Shown here piece after piece: positions 58,311-64,000 of a stretch of 64,000 nt of DNA. The notes under the pieces were generated by a model. The model was not told the DNA's origin. It saw only the letters and a program-made list of their open reading frames with translations, and made no database searches. The position numbers were made by a program, and so were the translations under genes. Origin of the DNA: Pseudomonas putida (GTDB lineage Bacteria > Pseudomonadota > Gammaproteobacteria > Pseudomonadales > Pseudomonadaceae); assembly GCF_028682475.1 (NCBI RefSeq), contig NZ_JANHLE010000015.1, positions 62,001 through 126,000 of the forward strand. The letters run 5' to 3'. The first letter of the stretch is position 1. Each line of letters opens with the position of its first letter.

Positions 58311-58335
58311 AACTGTTTTATGAGTGCGTGCAATC

Positions 58336-59097
58336 ATGTCAACCAACGAGCACCTGAGTGAGCTGATTCGCGCCGATCAAGTCGAGGCCTTCAATCGCTG
58401 GGCGCTGCCCAGCTTCGACCCGGAGCCCGAACCTGAGCCGGAGCCCGAACCTGAAGTGGTTCAGGAAGAAGTCGAGGAAGTGCCGCTCGAAGAAGTGCAG
58501 CCGCTGACCCTCGAAGAGCTCGAAAGCATTCGTCAGGAAGCCTACAACGAAGGCTTTGCCACCGGTGAGCGTGAAGGCTTTCACAGCACCCAGCTCAAGG
58601 TCCGCCAGGAAGCTGAGGTCGTGTTGGCAGCCAAACTGGCCAGCCTCGAACAGCTGATGGGCAACCTCCTAGAGCCGATTGCCGAGCAGGACAGCCAGAT
58701 CGAGAAAGCCCTGGTCAACCTGGTCGCGCACATGGCCCGTGAAGTCATCGGCCGTGAGCTGCGCAGCGACTCCAGCCAGATCGCTCAGGTTTTGCGCGAA
58801 GCGTTGAAACTGCTGCCCATGGGCGCCGACAACATCCGTATCCATATCAACCCGCAGGACTTCGAGCAGGCCAAGGCCTTGCGCGAGCGCCACGAAGAGC
58901 GCTGGAAACTGCTCGAAGACGAGGCGCTGCTGCCGGGTGGCTGCCGCATCGAAACCGACCACAGCCGCATCGATGCAACCATGGAAACCCGTATCGACAA
59001 GGCCCTGGCGCAACTGTTCGATCAATTGCACGACCAGGGCCTGCATCCTGCGGCGCCCGATCTGACGGTCGATCTGGACGACACCCATGCGTCTTGA
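58336..59097 (+). CDS. fliH: FliH, export ATPase regulator/stator
   Basis: 253 aa from ATG 58336 (a GTG at 58324 is possible). After a conserved N-terminus ([18 protein letters not shown]) comes a striking Glu-Pro tract ([12 protein letters not shown]) and acidic stretch, then [15 protein letters not shown] (GxxxG helix) and the FliH C-terminal domain ([40 protein letters not shown]). It holds and inhibits FliI and docks it at the gate. Overlaps fliI by 11 bp. Confidence 0.95.
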   Translation: MSTNEHLSELIRADQVEAFNRWALPSFDPEPEPEPEPEPEVVQEEVEEVPLEEVQPLTLEELESIRQEAYNEGFATGEREGFHSTQLKVRQEAEVVLAAKLASLEQLMGNLLEPIAEQDSQIEKALVNLVAHMAREVIGRELRSDSSQIAQVLREALKLLPMGADNIRIHINPQDFEQAKALRERHEERWKLLEDEALLPGGCRIETDHSRIDATMETRIDKALAQLFDQLHDQGLHPAAPDLTVDLDDTHAS

Positions 59098-60451
59098 GCG
59101 CACCAGTTTCGGCAAGCGCCTGGGCACCTACGCCGACACGATAAAGCTGCCTGCCCAGCCCGTCGTCGAGGGTCGTCTGTTGCGCATGGTCGGCTTGACC
59201 CTGGAAGCCGAAGGCCTGCGTGCCGCGATTGGCAGTCGCTGCGTAGTGATCAACGACGACAGCTACCACCCGGTGCGGGTCGAGGCGGAAGTCATGGGCT
59301 TCGCCGGCAGCAAAGTGTTTCTTATGCCGGTCGGCAGTGTCGCCGGGATCGCGCCTGGGGCGCGGGTCGTGCCATTGGCTGACAACGGTCGTCTGCCGAT
59401 GGGCATGAGCATGCTCGGCCGGGTCCTCGATGGTGCTGGCCGGGCGCTGGATGGCAAGGGCGGGATGAAGGCCGAAGACTGGGTGCCGATGGACGGGCCG
59501 ACCATCAACCCGCTCAATCGCGACCCGATCAGTGTCCCGCTGGATGTCGGTATCCGCAGCATCAACGGCCTGTTGACCGTAGGGCGTGGTCAGCGCCTGG
59601 GCCTGTTCGCCGGTACCGGCGTGGGTAAGAGTGTGCTGCTGGGGATGATGACCCGCTTCACCGAGGCCGACATCATCGTGGTCGGCCTGATCGGCGAGCG
59701 GGGCCGTGAGGTCAAGGAGTTCATTGAGCATATTCTCGGCACCGAGGGCCTCAAACGCTCGGTGGTCGTGGCATCGCCGGCTGACGATGCGCCGTTGATG
59801 CGCCTGCGTGCCGCCATGTATTGCACGCGGATTGCCGAATACTTTCGCGACAAGGGCAAGAACGTCCTGTTGCTGATGGATTCGCTGACCCGTTTTGCCC
59901 AGGCCCAGCGGGAAATCGCCCTGGCCATCGGCGAACCCCCCGCGACCAAGGGTTATCCGCCGTCGGTGTTTGCCAAGTTGCCCAAGCTGGTGGAGCGAGC
60001 CGGTAACGGCGAGGCGGGCGGTGGTTCGATTACCGCGTTCTATACCGTGCTGTCCGAGGGCGACGACCAGCAGGATCCGATCGCCGACTCGGCGCGCGGC
60101 GTGCTCGACGGGCATATCGTGCTCTCCCGGCGCCTGGCGGAAGAAGGGCATTACCCGGCCATCGATATCGAAGCTTCGATCAGTCGGGTCATGCCCCAGG
60201 TGGTCAGCCCTGACCAGATGCGCGAGGCACAACAGTTCAAGCAGCTGTGGTCGCGCCTGTCGCAGAGTCGCGACCTGATCAGTGTTGGCGCTTACGTGGC
60301 CGGCGGTGATGCCGAAACTGACCTGGCCATCGCGCTGCAGCCGAAGCTGGTGCATTTCCTCCGCCAGGGCCTGAACGACAATGTGGGTATGCAGCAGAGT
60401 CGTGAGCACCTGGCCAGTGTGTTCGCCCAGCCCAAAACCGACGCGGGCTGA
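59087..60451 (+). CDS. fliI: FliI, flagellum-specific export ATPase
   Basis: 454-aa F1-beta-like ATPase. Walker [21 protein letters not shown], catalytic [12 protein letters not shown], Walker [21 protein letters not shown], and the [20 protein letters not shown] segment typical of type III export ATPases are present. Energises unfolding and loading of export substrates. Starts within the 3' end of fliH. Confidence 0.97.
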   Translation: MRLERTSFGKRLGTYADTIKLPAQPVVEGRLLRMVGLTLEAEGLRAAIGSRCVVINDDSYHPVRVEAEVMGFAGSKVFLMPVGSVAGIAPGARVVPLADNGRLPMGMSMLGRVLDGAGRALDGKGGMKAEDWVPMDGPTINPLNRDPISVPLDVGIRSINGLLTVGRGQRLGLFAGTGVGKSVLLGMMTRFTEADIIVVGLIGERGREVKEFIEHILGTEGLKRSVVVASPADDAPLMRLRAAMYCTRIAEYFRDKGKNVLLLMDSLTRFAQAQREIALAIGEPPATKGYPPSVFAKLPKLVERAGNGEAGGGSITAFYTVLSEGDDQQDPIADSARGVLDGHIVLSRRLAEEGHYPAIDIEASISRVMPQVVSPDQMREAQQFKQLWSRLSQSRDLISVGAYVAGGDAETDLAIALQPKLVHFLRQGLNDNVGMQQSREHLASVFAQPKTDAG

Positions 60452-60457
60452 TAGACC

Positions 60458-60910
60458 ATGGCCCAGCCCAGTCGTGCCGCGCGTCTGACCCCTGTGGTGG
60501 AAATGGCCGAAAATGCCGAGCGTCAGGCTGCCCAGCGCCTGGGGCAGTTCCAGCAGCAGGTGAATCTGGCGCAGGCCAAGCTCGCCGAACTCGACCGCTT
60601 TCGTGAAGACTACCAACTGCAATGGATCGACCGCGGCGGGCAGGGTGTGTCCGGTAGCTGGCTGGTCAACTACCAGCGCTTTCTCGGGCAGTTGGAGAGT
60701 GCCATGACCCAGCAGCGCCAGAGTCTGGCCTGGCATCAGAACAACCTCAACAACGCCCGTGGCACCTGGCAGCAGGCCTATGCCCGGGTCGAAGGGTTGC
60801 GCAAGCTGGTCCAGCGTTATATCGACGAGGCGCGGATGATCGAAGACAAGCGCGAGCAAAAACTGCTCGACGAGTTGTCCCAGCGCCTGCCGCGGCATGA
60901 TCGCTATTGA
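60458..60910 (+). CDS. fliJ: FliJ, export chaperone-escort and ATPase stalk
   Basis: 150-aa two-stranded antiparallel coiled coil (ENAERQAAQRLGQFQQQVNL, then AKLAELDRFREDYQ; LRKLVQRYIDEARMIEDKRE). Sequence is typical of FliJ, which acts as the central stalk of the FliI hexamer and links it to FlhA. 6 bp after fliI. Last gene of the fliE operon; a GC-rich palindrome (CCGGGG/CCCCGG, about 60923-60941) without U-tract follows. Confidence 0.94.
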   Translation: MAQPSRAARLTPVVEMAENAERQAAQRLGQFQQQVNLAQAKLAELDRFREDYQLQWIDRGGQGVSGSWLVNYQRFLGQLESAMTQQRQSLAWHQNNLNNARGTWQQAYARVEGLRKLVQRYIDEARMIEDKREQKLLDELSQRLPRHDRY

Positions 60911-61003
60911 GTCAGCCTTTGACCGGGGAGGCTTGCCCCGGGGTCGGCGGGCTGCTAAACCTTCCTGGTGTCTGCAATCGTCGTAATGGAAGGAATCGCC
61001 AAC

Positions 61004-61303
61004 ATGGCAGTGAGTGCTGAGATTTCCCAGGATGGGAAAAAGCTGACGATCCAGGTCAAGGGGCGCTTTGACTTTGGCAAACATCAGGAATTTCGTGCGG
61101 CCTATGAGCGCAATCACCCTGAGTCGGTGGTGGTCGATCTCAAGGACGCCACCTACCTCGACAGCTCGGCGCTCGGCATGCTGTTGATGCTGCGCGATCA
61201 TGTCGGCGGTGACGGCGCCGAGATCCGGGTGGTCAACACCAGCTCGGATGTGCGCAAGATCCTCGCAATCTCCAACTTCGACAAATTGTTCGACATCAGT
61301 TGA
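61004..61303 (+). CDS. hsbA: HsbA, anti-sigma factor antagonist (STAS)
   Basis: 99-aa STAS protein (MAVSAEISQDGKKLTIQVKG, LKDATYLDSSALGMLLML) with the phosphoacceptor serines 54-55. In P. aeruginosa HsbA is (de)phosphorylated by HsbR and binds FlgM or the diguanylate cyclase HsbD, tipping the balance between swimming and sessile states. The start at ATG 61004 matches the family; an upstream GTG at 60968 would add 12 residues. Confidence 0.93.
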   Translation: MAVSAEISQDGKKLTIQVKGRFDFGKHQEFRAAYERNHPESVVVDLKDATYLDSSALGMLLMLRDHVGGDGAEIRVVNTSSDVRKILAISNFDKLFDIS

Positions 61304-61311
61304 TCCAGACC

Positions 61312-63012
61312 ATGCCTGAGTCACGCCTGACCGTGCTCATCGCCGAAGACAGTGCAGCGGATCGTCTGCTGCTGGCGCGAATCGTCAGCAGGCAGGGTCA
61401 CGCCGTGCTCACCGCTGAAAACGGCGAGCAGGCGGTAGCCTTGTTCGCTGAGCAGCGCCCGCAACTGGTGTTGCTCGACGCGCTGATGCCGGTCATGGAC
61501 GGTTTCGAGGCGGCGCGGCAGATCAAGCTGCTGGCCGGTGAGGCATTGGTGCCGATCATCTTTCTGACCTCGCTCAGTGAAGACGAAGCGCTGGTGCGCT
61601 GTCTGGAGGCGGGTGGCGACGATTTTCTGGCAAAGCCCTACAGCCCGGTGATCCTGTCTGCCAAGATCAAGGCCATGGATCGCCTGCGCCGCTTGCAGGC
61701 CACGGTGCTCGAGCAGCGTGACCAGATCGCCGGCCATCACCATCATCTGCTCAATGAACAAAGGGTGGCCAAGGCGGTGTTCGACAAAGTCGCCCACGCC
61801 GGTTGCCTGAACGCCCCCAATATCCGCTACCTGCAATCACCTTATGCGCTGTTCAACGGTGATCTGCTGCTGGCGGCGTTCACGCCCTCCGGTGACATGC
61901 ATGTGCTGCTGGGCGACTTCACCGGGCATGGTTTGCCCGCCGCCGTTGGTGCGATGCCGCTGGCGGAGGTTTTTTATGGCATGACGGCCAAGGGCTATGG
62001 CCTGGCCGAAACCCTGCGCGAGATGAATGCCAAGCTCAAGCGCATCCTGCCGGTGGACATGTTCTGTTGTGCGCTGCTGCTCAACCTGAGTTTCCAGCGG
62101 CGCATGGTCGAGGTGTGGAACGGCGGCATGCCTGATGGTTACCTGCTGTCTGCTGACGGTGGTGCGCCATTGCCGTTGGTGTCCCGGCACTTGCCGCTGG
62201 GTGTGTTGGCGCCGGAGCGCTTCGACGATTCGACGCAGGTTCTGCCCCTGGCGCTGGGCGAGCGTCTGTTGCTGCTGTCCGACGGCGTGGTGGATACCAG
62301 TGACGAGCGTGAGCGGCTGTTCGGGGTCGAGCGCCTGCTTCGGGTGCTTGGCGATAATCGCCAGCCAGATCGTTTGTTCGAGGAAATCAATCAGGCACTG
62401 GAGGCATTTCGCGGGCGCTCGCGTGACGATGTGAGTCTGCTGGAGATTGCGGTTGTCGAGCCGGATGCATTGGCGCCACCGCCAGTGATCTATTCTGACA
62501 GCGGGCAATCCGTGCCGCTGGACTGGTCGCTGCAGTTCGAGTTTCGCGCCGAGACGCTCAAGCGCTTCAATCCGTTACCGTATCTGTTGCAACTGCTACA
62601 GGAGATACATGGTCTGCGCGCCCAGAGCGGGGCGTTGCACAGTGTTCTGAGCGAGCTGTATTCCAATGCCCTGGAGCATGGGGTGTTGGGGCTTGATTCA
62701 GGGCTCAAGCGCGATGCCCAGGGGTTCGGCGAATACTACCGGCAGCGCAATGAACGTTTGCAGGCGCTGAGCAGCGGCTATATTCGAATACGGTTGCGTG
62801 TTGAACCACAAGGTGTGGGCGGGCGTCTATGCATTGAGGTCGAAGATAGCGGCAAAGGCTTCAATGTCGGTACAGTGCTCGCCCGTCCGCTGGTGGAGCA
62901 GGGCTTGTATGGGCGCGGACTGAACCTGATACGTCGGCTGAGCCGGCATGCCGAGTGGGCTGACGAGGGGCGCCGCGTATGCGTGGAGTTCGCCTGGGAG
63001 GCTCTGGCATAA
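61312..63012 (+). CDS. hsbR: HsbR, response regulator with PP2C phosphatase and kinase-like domain
   Basis: 566 aa from ATG 61312; an in-frame TTG at 61300 overlapping the hsbA stop is an alternative. Receiver (about 1-120; LLDALMPVMDG with Asp56), SpoIIE/PP2C phosphatase (about 180-390; GDFTGHGLPAAVGAMPLAEV, LSDGVVDTSDERERLFG, SRDDVSLLEI) and C-terminal GHKL kinase-like ATPase (LSELYSNALEHGVLGLD, IEVEDSGKGFN, GRGLNLIRRLSRHAEW). It controls the phosphorylation state of HsbA. Confidence 0.94.
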   Translation: MPESRLTVLIAEDSAADRLLLARIVSRQGHAVLTAENGEQAVALFAEQRPQLVLLDALMPVMDGFEAARQIKLLAGEALVPIIFLTSLSEDEALVRCLEAGGDDFLAKPYSPVILSAKIKAMDRLRRLQATVLEQRDQIAGHHHHLLNEQRVAKAVFDKVAHAGCLNAPNIRYLQSPYALFNGDLLLAAFTPSGDMHVLLGDFTGHGLPAAVGAMPLAEVFYGMTAKGYGLAETLREMNAKLKRILPVDMFCCALLLNLSFQRRMVEVWNGGMPDGYLLSADGGAPLPLVSRHLPLGVLAPERFDDSTQVLPLALGERLLLLSDGVVDTSDERERLFGVERLLRVLGDNRQPDRLFEEINQALEAFRGRSRDDVSLLEIAVVEPDALAPPPVIYSDSGQSVPLDWSLQFEFRAETLKRFNPLPYLLQLLQEIHGLRAQSGALHSVLSELYSNALEHGVLGLDSGLKRDAQGFGEYYRQRNERLQALSSGYIRIRLRVEPQGVGGRLCIEVEDSGKGFNVGTVLARPLVEQGLYGRGLNLIRRLSRHAEWADEGRRVCVEFAWEALA

Positions 63013-63037
63013 TCCAGCTTGATCAAGGAGTGAGCAA

Positions 63038-63385
63038 GTGTCCAATATCCACATCGATCATGAAGTGTTAAGCGGCTTGCAGGAGGTCATGGAAGATGAC
63101 TACCTGATATTGCTTGATACCTTTCTCAAAGACTCCGAAATGCGCCTCAGCCAGTTGCATCAGGCGACCAGTCCTGAAGAGCTCGGCTATGCCGCGCACA
63201 GCTTCAAGGGCAGCAGCAGCAACATGGGCGCCAAAGCGCTGGCCGAGCTGTGCAGGCAGCTGGAGGAGCGCGTCAAGCAACCACCGCTGAATGACATAGA
63301 GGTTCTGATCAATCAGATCGACCGTGAGTATGAGGCTGTTCGTATCTTGTATACCGAAGAGCGTCAGCGTGTGTTGATTGGTTAA
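63038..63385 (+). CDS. hptB: HptB, histidine phosphotransfer protein
   Basis: 115-aa Hpt domain, GTG start at 63038 behind AAGGAG. The phosphorylated histidine is His54 in YAAHSFKGSSSNMGA. In P. aeruginosa HptB receives phosphate from hybrid kinases such as PA1611, ErcS' and RetS-like sensors and passes it to HsbR. Order hsbA-hsbR-hptB next to the fli cluster agrees with P. putida. Confidence 0.93.
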   Translation: MSNIHIDHEVLSGLQEVMEDDYLILLDTFLKDSEMRLSQLHQATSPEELGYAAHSFKGSSSNMGAKALAELCRQLEERVKQPPLNDIEVLINQIDREYEAVRILYTEERQRVLIG

Positions 63386-63402
63386 GGCTGTTTCGTCGGA
63401 CT

Positions 63403-63418
63403 TGGCGCGACTCTTGCT
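63403..63418 (+). promoter_or_regulatory. Sigma-54 promoter of fliK
   Basis: TGGCGCGACTCTTGCT has GG-N10-GC spacing and TTGCT exact, 49 bp before the fliK ATG and just after the hptB stop. Confidence 0.82.
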
Positions 63419-63467
63419 AAATCTACGCTAATCAACCTTCCAGACCCTCTGTCGCGGAGAACCCTAC

Positions 63468-64000
63468 ATGCCGGTCGCTTCCAATCCATTGCTGCAGGTC
63501 AGTGCTGCGACAAAGGCTTCGCGCGCTGCCTCCAGCCCGTCGGACAAACCGCTGCAGACGGCGAACGACAAGGCCTCGGGCTTTTCCAGTGTGTATGCGC
63601 AGCAGTCGCGGGAAAAGCCGTCTGCGGCTGCCGACAGCCTGAATCGCGACAAGGGCGTCCCGGCCGGGAAAGACGTTGCCGGCGGCAAAGGCGCTGCCGC
63701 TGAAAAGCCGAAGCTTGCCGACAGCGGCAATGCGTTGCCAGAGGATCAGGACAGCACGCTGGCCGTTGACGGCGAAGGTACAGATCCGACGCTGCTCGAT
63801 CCCAATCTGGTGGCCGGTCAAGTCACCGATGCACAGCCTGGCGCCCAGTTGATTCAGGCTCAGGCCGAGGCGGTGGCGCCGGTTGTCCAGGCGGCGCAGC
63901 TACAAGCCCAGGCTGTGCCGGCAGCTCCCCTCCCAGCGGCAGCGCCTGAATTCGATCCTGAAGCCGATCCGCTCGCCGACCTGCCAGCCTTGCGCATGGC
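63468..64000 (+). CDS. fliK: FliK, hook-length control protein (3' truncated by window)
   Basis: 177 codons are present, open to the window edge. The N-terminal part is low-complexity and Ala/Gln/Pro/Lys-rich, as expected for the ruler region of FliK; the conserved C-terminal switch domain lies outside. Identity relies on position (after hptB in P. putida), the sigma-54 promoter and composition. FliK measures hook length and switches FlhB specificity to filament proteins. Confidence 0.8.
   Translation, partial: MPVASNPLLQVSAATKASRAASSPSDKPLQTANDKASGFSSVYAQQSREKPSAAADSLNRDKGVPAGKDVAGGKGAAAEKPKLADSGNALPEDQDSTLAVDGEGTDPTLLDPNLVAGQVTDAQPGAQLIQAQAEAVAPVVQAAQLQAQAVPAAPLPAAAPEFDPEADPLADLPALRM

Noticed and set aside
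60917-60945. Terminator after fliJ
   Set aside because: A GC-rich palindrome is present but no U-tract follows; transcription may continue into hsbA.
58847-61324. Long minus-strand open frame of 825 codons opposite fliH, fliI and fliJ
   Set aside because: It lies wholly antisense to three well-conserved genes; composition (His/Gln/Arg-rich) is typical of shadows in GC-rich DNA, with no RBS or domain.

Overview
The window is a stretch of a fluorescent Pseudomonas chromosome, most likely P. putida group. The bkdR/bkdA1-bkdA2-bkdB-lpdV locus, a glutamine-synthetase-like gene, an MFS gene and the polar-flagellum cluster follow the order I recall from P. putida KT2440 (bkd locus, then flgZ-flgN-flgM-flgA, cheV-cheR, flgB onward to fliK). 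GC is high, REP palindromes sit between genes, and GG-N10-GC sigma-54 and TAAA-N15-GCCGATAA-type FliA promoters are readable by eye. No RNA gene, insertion sequence, phage or CRISPR array was seen.

Layout. 1-644: 3' end of a LysR regulator. 734-5695 (minus): branched-chain 2-oxoacid dehydrogenase operon, divergent from bkdR (5898-6383). 6576-9353: GS-like ligase and MFS carrier. 9479-12051 (minus): flgZ, flgN, flgM, flgA. 12122-13930: cheV, cheR. 14103-25794: rod, hook and hook-filament junction genes flgB to flgL, with sigma-54 promoters before flgB and flgF and a small secreted-protein gene between flgE and flgF. 25860-46693: an accessory glycosylation island. 46954-50514: flagellin, FlaG, cap FliD, FliS, FliT. 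50685-54943: FleQ and FleS/FleR. 55064-60910: fliE to fliJ. 61004-63385: HsbA-HsbR-HptB partner-switching module. 63468-end: start of fliK.

The island between flgL and the flagellin gene is the most unusual part. It holds three very large modular glycosyltransferases, rfbFGH (CDP-4-keto-3,6-dideoxyhexose pathway), a NeuB-like PEP-condensing enzyme, a ThDP-dependent acetolactate-synthase-like enzyme resembling YerE of yersiniose biosynthesis, an FkbM methyltransferase fused to a Rossmann-like domain, a sugar-nucleotide SDR, a second methyltransferase and a KAS III-like enzyme. Together these suggest a branched-chain, possibly higher-carbon, methylated and acylated deoxysugar destined for flagellin. 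A perfect 16-bp-stem hairpin separates the first two transferases from rfbF. Before rfbF there is a canonical sigma-54 promoter followed by a FleQ-box-like sequence, so the sugar pathway is probably wired into the flagellar cascade.

Regulatory logic readable from the DNA: FleQ (sigma-54 activator) -> fleSR, fliE operon, fliK and rfbF; FleR -> probably the flgB and flgF operons; FliA -> flgM-flgN-flgZ, fliC and fliS-fliT; FlgM and the HptB-HsbR-HsbA chain feed back on FliA.
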